A stretch of 16,409 nucleotides of DNA from Ferruginibacter sp. (GCA_025352435.1 JANXTN010000241.1:1-16409), one strand, 5' to 3'; positions 1-6,689 are shown, numbered from the stretch's first letter. Made by a program: numbers and translations. Notes: generated by a model from the sequence alone, not told the origin.

Positions 1-437
1 TTAAATTAACTTTTACCCGAGTAGCCTCTGGGGGAAATGTAGATATTTTTGGATTTGATCAGGGACCTTCCGGTGGATTCATCACACTTGGATCTTCCGG
101 TTTCCCAGATGCTGCTGGCAATCCTTACAATCAAATTAAAATGAATACAAACCCTCAGGCTTATGGTACTAACCCAGATTTAATTTATGTAACAAATGTT
201 TTGCAACATGAAATGGGTCATTGTATTGGCTTCCGCCATACTGATTATTTTAACCGTGCTTTAAGTTGTGGTGGTTCAAAATCAAATGAGCGTGCAGGGA
301 CTATTGGCGCAATTCTTATTCCGGGAACGCCATCAGGTTTTGACAGCGAGTCATTCATGCTTGCATGTTCAAATGGTGGTATAACAGACAGAACTTTTAA
401 CGCTAACGATCAAATTGCTTTGAATTATTTATATTAA
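1..437 (+). CDS. M57-type (HEIGH) zinc metalloprotease, 3' part only
   Basis: The reading frame is open from base 3 to the stop at 435-437, so this is the C-terminal 144 residues of a gene that starts before the window; the ATG at 141 is internal. The zinc-binding signature HEMGHCIGFRH (HExxHxxGxxH) lies at 207-239: two His ligands and the catalytic Glu, then the Gly turn and a third His, as in metzincin-like enzymes. The following segments (SCGGSKSNE, GAILIPGTPSG, and a terminal ALNYLY) match what I recall of the Bacteroidota M57 'dual-action HEIGH' peptidases. These are usually exported or lipid-anchored; the signal peptide would lie upstream and cannot be seen. The gene ends at a strong hairpin and converges on the next gene. 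Substrate unknown. The family call is confident; any role beyond proteolysis is inference. Confidence 0.85.
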   Translation, partial: KLTFTRVASGGNVDIFGFDQGPSGGFITLGSSGFPDAAGNPYNQIKMNTNPQAYGTNPDLIYVTNVLQHEMGHCIGFRHTDYFNRALSCGGSKSNERAGTIGAILIPGTPSGFDSESFMLACSNGGITDRTFNANDQIALNYLY

Positions 438-444
438 TAAAACA

Positions 445-477
445 AAGAACCCCGACTCAAATTTAGTCGGGGTTCTT
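445..477. terminator. Bidirectional hairpin terminator between convergent genes
   Basis: A perfect 13-bp inverted repeat (445-457 with 465-477, aagaaccccgact and its complement) encloses a 7-nt loop. It starts 8 bp after the protease stop and ends 15 bp before the stop of the minus-strand gene at 493. The flanks are T-rich in both reading directions, so it can end both transcripts. Confidence 0.9.
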
Positions 478-492
478 CATTTATTGACAAGT

Positions 493-846
493 TTATATTT
501 TATCATCTCCAAAAATTTGCTGCTCTGTTCTTTCCTGTACAGGTATTTTACGAATAAAGTCATCGTAGCCTTCGCCTTCGTGGTTGCTGTAAACACCATA
601 TGCATCTAAAGTATAGCCGATGCTTCCATCATTTGCCTCAATTAGGTATAATATAGAATTATCTGATGGATCTGATGGACCTTCAAAACGATACGTCTTA
701 ATGATAACAAGCTCGTCAGGCTGATAAGATTTTGCTTCTGTACCAAAACCTTTTTTAGTTTTAATAAATTCTTTGTCCTGTTTTTTTAAACGTAACCTTT
801 CCATTACAGAACTCAACGTGGTTAAATCATCATTTGAATTACTCAT
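493..846 (-). CDS. Small conserved cytosolic protein of unknown function (117 aa)
   Basis: Start chosen at 846. The frame stays open up to an ATG at 942, but that start lies inside the terminator hairpin of the upstream gene (931-960), and the extra 32 residues look like translated intergenic DNA. The 117-residue product has no signal peptide or membrane segment. It has a charged helix (about 10-32) and then a beta-rich core with YRFEG (52-56), DPSDNSILY (59-67) and DAYGVY (81-86). This pattern matches a family of short Bacteroidota proteins that are often labelled 'phosphoribosylpyrophosphate synthetase'. Nothing here supports PRPP synthase: the protein is about a third of that enzyme's length, and I see no PRPP-binding loop. 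It appears to be a single-gene transcript. Function unknown. Confidence 0.75.
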   Translation of the reverse strand: MSNSNDDLTTLSSVMERLRLKKQDKEFIKTKKGFGTEAKSYQPDELVIIKTYRFEGPSDPSDNSILYLIEANDGSIGYTLDAYGVYSNHEGEGYDDFIRKIPVQERTEQQIFGDDKI

Positions 847-924
847 ACAGTAAAATTTTTTGCTTATTTGTAATATAGAACACAGCACACCGCCAATTTT
901 ATACCAGTTATTATAAACCGTTTC

Positions 925-960
925 AAAAGAAAATGCTGCCACTTTACAGCGGCAGCATTT
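925..960 (-). terminator. Terminator of the response-regulator transcript
   Basis: A perfect 10-bp inverted repeat (931-940 aaatgctgcc with 951-960 ggcagcattt, 10-nt loop) lies 23 bp past the stop at 984. On the minus strand it is followed by a TCTTTT tail. It probably ends the yihY-like and response-regulator transcript. Confidence 0.85.
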
Positions 961-983
961 AGCTAATATAATTTGAACTAGGT

Positions 984-2444
984 CTAATTGTTTATCTCTT
1001 CAAAACCTTTTATTTTATTGTACAATGTTTTTCTGTCAATCTTTAAAATTTCTGCAGCCTTTGTTTTATTAAAATTCACTTGCTTTAGTACATTCATTAT
1101 AGCTTCATATTCTGCCTTTGATGCAGCGTCTTTTAGATCGTAAACAGCACGTGGCGGTGGTGCAGTATTGTTCTGAGCAATGCTATGCAATTCTTCTTCG
1201 TGCCTGTGAGCAAACGCCGGAGGTGAAGACGCGTGCGTGGAGTCTGTGTTGGTAATTTCCCATGGGAGTGTTTTTGCGTTAACCTTACCGGATTGGGTAA
1301 GCAATACTGACCGACGCACAACATTTCTAAACTCTCGTAAATTTCCCGGCCAAGAGTAATGAATAAACATTTGCATTACATCGTCTTCAAAACCTTCTAT
1401 ATCTCTGTTTAATTCTGATTTTGCTTTCTGCAAAAAGAAATCTCCAAATAGTGGAATGTCTTTTTTGCGATCTCTCAAAGGCGGTAAATTGATAGAGAAC
1501 TCATTAAATCGGTGATACAAATCTTCTCTGAATTTTCCTTTACGATATGCCTCCTGTAAGTTTTCGTTAGATGCAACAATAATGCGCACATCGACAGGCA
1601 TTTCTTTGTTGCCTCCTACTCTTTTAAATTTTCTTTCCTGTATTACTCTAAGCAAAGACGCCTGTATTTCGTAGGTGAGGTTTGCAACTTCATCTAAAAA
1701 CAAAGTACCACCATTGGCAATTTCAAAATGCCCTTCCTTATCCGTTAATGCGCCCGTAAATGCACCTTTTACGTGGCCAAACAATTCACTGCCCGATAAT
1801 TCTTTGGAGAGTGTACCGCAATCCATTGCAATAAAAGGTTTGTCTGCCCTATCGCTTAAACTATGAATTGTTTTTGCAATTACTTCTTTACCTGTGCCAC
1901 TTTCACCATACAGTATAATGCTGTAGTTCGTAGGTGCTACTATTTCTATTTGTTTATAAAGGTCTTTAGTGGCACCAGCTTCGCCTACTAAAAATTCACC
2001 ATTTACAATTGTTTTTTTTGTGTAGTTTGGTTTTTCTACATTGTATTTATTACCCGTTGTGTTAGTATTATTGTTTGCATCCGGTAACTGCAACGCTGCG
2101 CTTAATACACTCAACACCTCATCAGGTATCAAGGGTTTTGTTATGTAATCATATGCACCCATCTTAATAACATCCACTGCAATTTTTATATCGGAGTAGC
2201 CAGTTATGATAAGCACAATTGTCTCAGGAGATATAGATTTAATTTCTTTCAAAATGTCTTTACCATCTCTATCACCCAAGCGGAAATCGCAGATAACAAT
2301 ATCAAAATTATCTTCTTTAAACTTAATTATTCCCTTAGCACCTGAGTTGGCCGTCTCTACATCATAGCCATTCCTTAAAAGAAATTTACTGAGTACCAGA
2401 CACATATCCAGATCATCATCAATAATTAAAATCTTTTTTTTCAT
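984..2444 (-). CDS. NtrC-family sigma-54-dependent response regulator
   Basis: This 486-residue protein has the complete three-part NtrC/AtoC layout. The receiver domain (about 3-118) has the acidic pocket D9-D11, phospho-acceptor D53, T81 and K103. The AAA+ domain (about 150-375) has Walker A GESGTGKE at 180-187, the sigma-54 contact loop GAFTGA at 227-232, and Walker B GGTLFLDE ending near 252. A variable linker (about 400-435) leads to a Fis-type helix-turn-helix (about 440-482; KTKAAEILKIDRKTLYNKIK). Family knowledge: phosphorylation drives oligomerisation and ATP hydrolysis that opens sigma-54 RNA polymerase complexes. All catalytic motifs are intact. No histidine kinase is encoded in the window, so the partner is unknown. 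It lies 33 bp downstream of the yihY-like gene and is probably cotranscribed with it. Confidence 0.95.
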   Translation of the reverse strand: MKKKILIIDDDLDMCLVLSKFLLRNGYDVETANSGAKGIIKFKEDNFDIVICDFRLGDRDGKDILKEIKSISPETIVLIITGYSDIKIAVDVIKMGAYDYITKPLIPDEVLSVLSAALQLPDANNNTNTTGNKYNVEKPNYTKKTIVNGEFLVGEAGATKDLYKQIEIVAPTNYSIILYGESGTGKEVIAKTIHSLSDRADKPFIAMDCGTLSKELSGSELFGHVKGAFTGALTDKEGHFEIANGGTLFLDEVANLTYEIQASLLRVIQERKFKRVGGNKEMPVDVRIIVASNENLQEAYRKGKFREDLYHRFNEFSINLPPLRDRKKDIPLFGDFFLQKAKSELNRDIEGFEDDVMQMFIHYSWPGNLREFRNVVRRSVLLTQSGKVNAKTLPWEITNTDSTHASSPPAFAHRHEEELHSIAQNNTAPPPRAVYDLKDAASKAEYEAIMNVLKQVNFNKTKAAEILKIDRKTLYNKIKGFEEINN

Positions 2445-2477
2445 ATATCATTAATTAACAAAAACATGCCAATTTAT

Positions 2478-3428
2478 TTACAAAACGTTCTGTTCTTTTA
2501 TTTCATCTATTTTTAAATGTACTTCCGGTACAGGTATTTCCTCTACTTTTATCCATTCAGAAAAATCGCTGGGAGAAATTTTGCCGCCAAAGTCAGTTGC
2601 ATAAACTTTTGTAAAAACAGCTCCAAGATATAATATAGCAGAACTGTAATATACCCAAATCATTAATATCATAATAGACCCCGCTGCGCCATAAATGCTG
2701 CTTAGCTTGCTTCTTCCTAGATAAAAACCTATACCATATTTGCCCAATAAAAATAAGCAGGCTGTTATAAAAGCTCCAACGGTAACATCTTTCCACTTTA
2801 TTTTAGCATCCGGTAGCACTTTAAAAATTGACCCAAACAAAACTGTAGTTATTAATAGAGTAATAGCGCTATCCACAACAATTAAAAACACGTGCCCCAT
2901 CCCAGGAACCAACGCAATAATTTTATCGCTTATAGCAGCAGCAATGGCATTAAGTACCAGTGATACTATTAAAACGAAACCGAGGCTGAGTATTAAAGAA
3001 AACGAAACAAGCCTATCTACCAACACTTTCCACCAGGCTTTTCTGGATTTAATTTTAAGACCCCATATTCTGTTGAGTGAATCCTGTATCTCATTAAAAA
3101 TACCAGTTGCACCTATTGTCAATACAATAATTCCAATAGTTGTTGCAAATGCATTGTCTTTATTTAAGTGTATATTTTGAATAGATGTTTGAATTTGCAA
3201 AGCTGCATCTGCACCCACAAGCTTATTAATTTCACCATAAAGCTGCCCGTTTATAGCCTCCTTCCCAAATAGAAAACCCGTAATAGTGAGCAGAATTACT
3301 AATAAGGGAGCTATCGACAAAACTGTATAATAAGCCAATGAAGCGCTGTACTTCAAAATATTATCGCCAATAAATTCTACAAACACCTGTTTTAAGAAAG
3401 TAAAAAATGTTACGAATCTTCGCCTCAT
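2478..3428 (-). CDS. YihY/BrkB-family inner-membrane protein
   Basis: The 316-residue protein has six predicted membrane helices (about 31-54, 94-113, 140-165, 180-203, 215-236, 246-272). It carries family landmarks: SASLAYYTVLSIAPL near 28-42, a central FNEIQDSLNRIWG near 111-123, and LPDAKIKWKDVTVGA at 205-219. The length is normal for the family. Older annotations call these proteins ribonuclease BN, which is a known misassignment; the biochemical function is not established, and transport or envelope roles have been suggested. A hydrophilic cytosolic tail of about 40 residues ends the protein. It is the first gene of the minus-strand pair with the sigma-54 activator, 33 bp apart. The ATG at 3426-3428 is preceded by AT-rich DNA without a clear ribosome-binding site, which is usual in Bacteroidota. 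Confidence 0.92.
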   Translation of the reverse strand: MRRRFVTFFTFLKQVFVEFIGDNILKYSASLAYYTVLSIAPLLVILLTITGFLFGKEAINGQLYGEINKLVGADAALQIQTSIQNIHLNKDNAFATTIGIIVLTIGATGIFNEIQDSLNRIWGLKIKSRKAWWKVLVDRLVSFSLILSLGFVLIVSLVLNAIAAAISDKIIALVPGMGHVFLIVVDSAITLLITTVLFGSIFKVLPDAKIKWKDVTVGAFITACLFLLGKYGIGFYLGRSKLSSIYGAAGSIMILMIWVYYSSAILYLGAVFTKVYATDFGGKISPSDFSEWIKVEEIPVPEVHLKIDEIKEQNVL

Positions 3429-3677
3429 AGTTTTTAGATGTGTTATAGTACCATTCTATAATTATACCATGTAAGTATTTCCTCGAACAAATAAAAATTT
3501 TCCACATACTTAGGTATAGCATAATCAGCCGGCTTCCGCAAGAGAATAAGTTAATAACATTTTGAAAGTTTTATATCGTCTACTTTCTATAAGTAGCCTT
3601 CTTTCATAGTATGTAAGGTATATTTTTTGAACGAGTCCTGTTTCAAAATCAGTTTTACTATCTCAAAATGATATTAT
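3429..3677. other. Divergent intergenic region
   Basis: This gene-free stretch separates the minus-strand yihY-like gene from the plus-strand response regulator and should hold both promoters. No open frame looks coding. A short hairpin (ctactt at 3580-3585, aagtag at 3591-3596) sits in the middle without a T-tract. On the minus strand no convincing Bacteroidota TTTG / TAnnTTTG promoter pair is visible; TATAATTATAG about 30 bp before 3428 is only a weak candidate. The best promoter-like signal on the plus strand is listed separately at 3678. Confidence 0.5.
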
Positions 3678-3693
3678 TGGCAAAAATATTGAA
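3678..3693 (+). promoter_or_regulatory. Candidate sigma-54-like -24/-12 promoter
   Basis: TGGCAAAAATATTGAA fits the sigma-54 pattern TGGCAY-N5-TTGCW with correct spacing (TGGCA at 3678-3682, TTG at 3689-3691) except A in place of C at -12. The start of transcription would fall near 3704, favouring translation from ATG 3744 over 3708. Nearly the same sequence occurs before the ferritin-like gene. The assignment is inference. Confidence 0.35.
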
Positions 3694-3707
3694 CACTTAC
3701 GCTAGAA

Positions 3708-4103
3708 ATGATGAAAATGGAACCCGTTAATTACCTTAATGATATGAACTTGAAAGCACTAATAATTGATGACGAAACAGATATATGTTATTTATTAAGT
3801 AGGCTATTAAAGCATAAAAATTTAGAGACAATGTTTGTAAATTCTTTATCGGATGCGAATACGGCTTTAAAGAACCAACATCCGGAAATAATTTTTCTTG
3901 ATAATCATTTACCTGATGGACTGGGTATCAATTACATTCCCTACATCAAAAAAAATTATCCGGAATCTAAGATTATTATGATCACAGCACATGACTCTGG
4001 AGATGACCGTGCAAAAGCAATTGAAAATGGTGCAGATTTTTTTATTGGAAAACCTTTTACCAGCGATATTATTTATAAAACTGTGGATGCAGTTTCAAAT
4101 TAA
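3708..4103 (+). CDS. Single-domain (CheY-like) response regulator
   Basis: The 131-residue protein is a receiver domain alone, with no output domain. Key residues are present: acidic pair D21-D22, phospho-acceptor D65 (in IIFLDNHLPDG), T93 (IIMITAH) and K115 (GKPF). Such proteins act by phosphorylation-dependent binding to partners or as phosphate shuttles. The start is uncertain: ATGs at 3708, 3711, 3717 and 3744 are in frame, none with a ribosome-binding site. Starting at 3744 gives MNLKALIIDDE, a normal receiver-domain beginning, and fits the candidate promoter at 3678. The next gene follows after 88 bp in the same direction and may share the transcript. No kinase is nearby. Confidence 0.9.
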   Translation: MMKMEPVNYLNDMNLKALIIDDETDICYLLSRLLKHKNLETMFVNSLSDANTALKNQHPEIIFLDNHLPDGLGINYIPYIKKNYPESKIIMITAHDSGDDRAKAIENGADFFIGKPFTSDIIYKTVDAVSN

Positions 4104-4191
4104 AATACTACAGTTTGAGGAATTTTTTCTACAATTTTAATTCCCCATAAATGTAGCACTCGTCGAATTGCCCATTATTAAACTAAAACAC

Positions 4192-4653
4192 ATGAATAAT
4201 CTAACCGCATCTGCACTCAACAAATTTAGCGGCCTCATGTTTTTTTTAAAGCGTTCAAAAAACGATTTTGAAATGGTAGCTGATGAAATAGAAAATTACT
4301 CTTTAAAGTCTGCTCTGAACGGTCTCTCAGAAGAAAGCAATTTTTATGCAAGCGAACTAAAAAATTATCTAAAGCATTTGGGTATCAATGCATCCGTTAT
4401 AAATGCAACAGAGTTTTCTTCTAATTATTTTGATGCTGATAAAAGCGGCACCGAGAACTGTGAGAAGGGAATGGAATTACAAACACTATGTTCGTATAAC
4501 GAAGAATCACTTACTCAGGCATATTGTGAATTGTTGGAGGAACCCTTGCCATGCAAGAGTCTTCAGGAAATAATAAGCTATCAATTAAATGCTCTCAAGA
4601 TAAGTTTTCAAAAAATAAGAACGTTAAATACAGCAAGATTCGCAATGTATTAG
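4192..4653 (+). CDS. DUF2383-like four-helix protein (putative stress protein)
   Basis: Start set at ATG 4192 (153 aa); the frame also allows a TTG at 4168, which adds only eight residues. The sequence is almost entirely helical. Its N-terminal half (about 10-70; NDFEMVADEI, LSEESNFYASELKNYLKHLG) resembles the DUF2383 / PA2169-type four-helix bundle found in Bacteroidota stress loci. The second half (about 90-145) gives a second helical pair. The protein has four cysteines (C90, C100, C112, C121), all in the second half. No signal peptide or membrane segment. It sits after the single-domain response regulator and before a strong terminator, in a neighbourhood of general stress genes. The DUF2383 assignment is tentative; the sequence is divergent and the function unknown. 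Confidence 0.75.
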   Translation: MNNLTASALNKFSGLMFFLKRSKNDFEMVADEIENYSLKSALNGLSEESNFYASELKNYLKHLGINASVINATEFSSNYFDADKSGTENCEKGMELQTLCSYNEESLTQAYCELLEEPLPCKSLQEIISYQLNALKISFQKIRTLNTARFAMY

Positions 4654-4700
4654 ATACATAAGCAAAGATTTTTAGATCCCCTTCTGAATACTAGAATCGT

Positions 4701-4751
4701 AAACTCCTTTTACAACATTACCTGAGGTATTGGAAGTAAAAGGAGTTTTTT
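4701..4751 (+). terminator. Strong intrinsic terminator
   Basis: A perfect 13-bp stem (4701-4713 aaactccttttac with 4736-4748) carries a 22-nt loop that can itself fold (tacc-tga-ggta). The T-run spans 4746-4751. It closes the plus-strand transcript ending at 4653 and lies just past the stop of the minus-strand lipoprotein gene. Confidence 0.9.
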
Positions 4752-4755
4752 ACTT

Positions 4756-4926
4756 CTATCTTCTAGACCTGCTTATTAAATAGATTACTAAGATTACTAC
4801 CAGTAAAACGCCTACTATACCGAACGTCATACCGGCTTTAAAAATACCTCCAATAGCAGCGCAACTGCTCAGCGAGGTCATTATTATAATCATTAAGGTT
4901 GCCAAAGAAAAGGATGATTTGCGCAT
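4756..4926 (-). CDS. Small lipoprotein with one membrane helix (56 aa)
   Basis: A short frame reads ATG at 4924-4926 to TAG at 4756-4758. The N-terminus is a lipoprotein signal: basic start (MRKSS), hydrophobic stretch (LATLMIIIM) and lipobox LSSC with C22 as the lipidated residue. After AAIGGIFKAGM a strongly hydrophobic segment (about 35-51) and a basic tail SRSRR follow. This layout matches short Bacteroidota proteins with a 'C..IGGIFKAG' motif, often left out of annotations or mislabelled as enzymes. The lipid anchor plus a helix and positive tail suggests a small envelope protein in the inner membrane. It starts 48 bp after the general stress protein gene with no terminator between, so it is probably the last gene of that operon. 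Function unknown. Confidence 0.8.
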   Translation of the reverse strand: MRKSSFSLATLMIIIMTSLSSCAAIGGIFKAGMTFGIVGVLLVVILVIYLISRSRR

Positions 4927-4974
4927 AAAAATGGTTGTTTAAATTTTAAATAAGAGTGTATCGCTTTTAAAAGA

Positions 4975-5466
4975 TTATAATTCTAAAGTTGCATGTGTAT
5001 TCTCAGCATCATTACCTGTAAATGCAGCTGTTATCTTATTGAAAAGCATCATCATTTTGCCAGGTGAATGATCCCAATATTCAGCGTCAACAGGTTTTGC
5101 ATGTATTAATAAAATTTTCGGGTCTTGTTTACCTTTAGGGAACCAGTTGTTTAAATCCGATGCCCACATTTCATCAATTTTACCTTGATCATCATCCAGT
5201 TCTGCCAATGCATTAAATGCCACATAAGCATTTGAACCGGGAGCTGAATAGGTCAGGAAAATTTCATTTTCATGCGATATCTGTGCAACCTTTCCGGAAA
5301 ACTCATTTGTGAAAAACCATACTGAGCCATCATCTTCCACCTTTGCATTATTCATGGGCCTTGCATTTAATTTACCTGCTGCATCTTTGGTAATCATCAT
5401 ACAGGTTTTTATTTCCTTTACGAGGTCTATAAATTTCTCCAGTTGTCCGTTTTTGTTTTGCTCCAT
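4975..5466 (-). CDS. General stress protein 26-like, pyridoxamine 5'-phosphate oxidase fold
   Basis: The 163-residue protein has the split-barrel FMN-binding fold of the pyridoxamine-phosphate-oxidase-like family. Landmarks are an opening helix (LEKFIDLVKEIKTCMM, 9-24), LNARPM at 33-38, VWFFTN at 49-54, the central strand EIFLTYSAPGSNAYVAF at 68-84, and the C-terminal AEYWDHSPGK at 128-137. These match the 'general stress protein 26' group rather than true PdxH, which is longer. Members bind flavin or related cofactors; the physiological substrate is unknown. No signal peptide, so cytosolic. It starts 8 bp after the ferritin-like gene and is almost certainly cotranscribed with it, which supports a role in oxidative or general stress. 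Confidence 0.9.
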   Translation of the reverse strand: MEQNKNGQLEKFIDLVKEIKTCMMITKDAAGKLNARPMNNAKVEDDGSVWFFTNEFSGKVAQISHENEIFLTYSAPGSNAYVAFNALAELDDDQGKIDEMWASDLNNWFPKGKQDPKILLIHAKPVDAEYWDHSPGKMMMLFNKITAAFTGNDAENTHATLEL

Positions 5467-5474
5467 TTGATGAT

Positions 5475-6056
5475 TTATTTTTTTGTTTCTTCTGAAGATT
5501 GGTAGTTGATATCGTTCTCTGCTATTTCCGTTAGTCCTTCGTCAGCTTTTTTCTCTTCATTTAAAGTCTGCAACATAATATCAGCACAATCCTGAAGCCC
5601 TAATGTTTTAGCAAGTTGTACAAGACCGCCATACGTTGCAATTTCGTAATGTTCTACCTTTTGCCCCGCAAAAATTAATCCTACATCTCTTGTGGCGGTG
5701 CCTGCTTCTGTTTCTTCAATAATTCCTTCGCCCTCTTTTGTAATACCATCCATGGCATCACATTTTTTTGCTTGGGGCTTTTTATTGAGTATGCCAAATA
5801 CTTGCTCCAGCCTTTCGCAATGCACTTTCGTTTGGGCAAGGTGATCAGTAAAAGCTGCTTTTAAAGCCGCTGATGTGGCGGCTTTTGTCATTTTAGGCAA
5901 TGTTTTTACGAGGTGCTTTTCTGCCCAATAAATATCTTTCAATTCACCATGAAAAAATTCCAACAGCATTGAATCCTGCACAGGAGAGCTGTTTTTAATT
6001 CCAGATTCTTTTTTAACCGCTGGCTTTTTTGCAGCAGCTGATTTAGTAGATTCCAT
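5475..6056 (-). CDS. Ferritin-like DUF892 (YciE/YciF-type) stress protein
   Basis: The 193-residue protein has a lysine/alanine-rich, probably disordered N-terminal tail (1-27; SAAAKKPAVKK) and then a ferritin-like four-helix domain (about 29-185). Likely di-metal ligands and family landmarks are E38 and E46 in FFHGELKDIYWAEKHL, H79/E81/E84 in the second helix, a glutamate-rich third region (EGEGIIEETE, 108-117), and QKVEHYEIATYGGL at 132-145 with E135, H136 and E138. Members are induced by osmotic and general stress and bind iron in related ferritin-like proteins. The basic tail might contact nucleic acid or membrane; that is inference. First gene of a minus-strand operon with the PPOX-fold protein and the small lipoprotein; its promoter region holds the motif listed at 6093-6108. 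Confidence 0.93.
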   Translation of the reverse strand: MESTKSAAAKKPAVKKESGIKNSSPVQDSMLLEFFHGELKDIYWAEKHLVKTLPKMTKAATSAALKAAFTDHLAQTKVHCERLEQVFGILNKKPQAKKCDAMDGITKEGEGIIEETEAGTATRDVGLIFAGQKVEHYEIATYGGLVQLAKTLGLQDCADIMLQTLNEEKKADEGLTEIAENDINYQSSEETKK

Positions 6057-6092
6057 AATAATATTTTTGATTGATTGAATAATTAAAAAGGT

Positions 6093-6108
6093 TTCTATAT
6101 TTATGCCA
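6093..6108 (-). promoter_or_regulatory. Second copy of the TATTGGCA promoter-like element
   Basis: On the minus strand the segment reads TGGCATAAATATAGAA. With three flanking bases it matches the element at 3678 at 17 of 19 positions (TATTGGCAWAAATATWGAA). A start site 12 bp past -12 would lie near 6082, giving a leader of about 26 nt before ATG 6056. The -24 half fits sigma-54; the -12 half (TAGA) is poor. Sigma-54 use is inference. Confidence 0.3.
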
Positions 6109-6111
6109 ATA

Positions 6112-6248
6112 GTACACAGTACATTATTAAAGGAGATTGGATTGCTTTTGAAAACTTGTTCGTTTGTGCCGTAAAATATCTTTCCGTTTAGGGGGAAATT
6201 CTTTCACAGGTTTTAATACCTGATTTTATTTTTTCAATTTTAAAAAAA
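6112..6248. other. Divergent intergenic region between stress operons
   Basis: The gap from 6057 to 6311 separates two divergent stress operons and should contain both promoters. Besides the minus-strand element at 6093-6108, the plus strand has ATGGCAGCATTTTGG at 6248-6262, with a TGGCA half like the other two elements but an imperfect downstream half. Just beyond, TTTTGG (6257-6262) followed by TAATATTA near 6280-6287 would be a weak match to the Bacteroidota TTTG / TAnnTTTG housekeeping promoter for the gene at 6312. An imperfect repeat (caggttttaatacctg, 6208-6223) forms a small hairpin. No coding frame seen. Confidence 0.4.
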
Positions 6249-6311
6249 TGGCAGCATTTTGGTTATCTTCTATGTAAATAATATTAAACAAACAATTTAA
6301 AAATTACAATT

Positions 6312-6641
6312 ATGAGCAACAAACTATTAACAGGCGTTATATTGGGTGCGGCAGCAGGAGCAGCTTTAGGTATTTTATTTGCACCGGAAAGAGGTACCGA
6401 AACACGCAAAAAAATTGGTAAGAAAGGAATGGATTTGGGAGATTCTGTAAAGAATAAATTTAACGAGCTTGGAGAAGCTTTGCAGGAAAAATACAACAAC
6501 ATTAAAGGTGATGCAAATAACATGGTAGAGAAAGGAAAAGAAGCTGCTAACACATGGCCTGATAAAGCTAAAGAAGCTGCAGCTAATTTTACAGATAAAG
6601 CCAAAGATTTTAGAGATGATACGAAAAAGAGTTTTGCATAA
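6312..6641 (+). CDS. YtxH-domain general stress protein
   Basis: The 109-residue protein begins with a glycine/alanine-rich hydrophobic segment (about 5-24; TGVILGAAAGAALGILF) and the family motif LFAPERGTETRKKI (22-35). The rest is a long amphipathic, lysine-, alanine- and aspartate-rich helix resembling LEA-like or YtxH proteins (repeated DKAKEAA / DKAKDF units at about 80-100). The N-terminus would insert in the inner membrane with the charged helix outside the bilayer. YtxH proteins are general stress proteins in Firmicutes and common in Bacteroidota; their biochemical role is not known. First gene of a plus-strand operon of four, with a 48-bp gap to the next gene. Confidence 0.92.
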   Translation: MSNKLLTGVILGAAAGAALGILFAPERGTETRKKIGKKGMDLGDSVKNKFNELGEALQEKYNNIKGDANNMVEKGKEAANTWPDKAKEAAANFTDKAKDFRDDTKKSFA

Positions 6642-6689
6642 TTTTTAAAGAACCTGTTTACTAAATTTTTCCGGCGATAATAATAAAAT

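Noticed and set aside
1133..1324. 63-codon minus-strand frame inside the NtrC-type regulator
   Set aside because: It overlaps the linker and HTH coding sequence in another frame and has no start context.
2740..3180. 146-codon plus-strand open frame opposite the yihY-like gene
   Set aside because: The opposite strand encodes a clear membrane protein with conserved motifs; the plus-strand product has no recognisable pattern and no promoter or start context.
4119..4144. Inverted repeat ggaatt...aattcc after the single-domain response regulator
   Set aside because: The 6-bp AT-rich stem with a 14-nt loop is too weak, and no T-run follows, so it is not called as a terminator.
4168..4191. TTG start adding eight residues to the DUF2383-like protein
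   Set aside because: An ATG follows at 4192, the extra residues add nothing recognisable, and no ribosome-binding site supports TTG.
6284..6604. 106-codon minus-strand frame over the ytxH-like gene
   Set aside because: The plus strand has the full YtxH motif and operon context; the reverse frame is a mirror of its Ala/Lys-rich codons.
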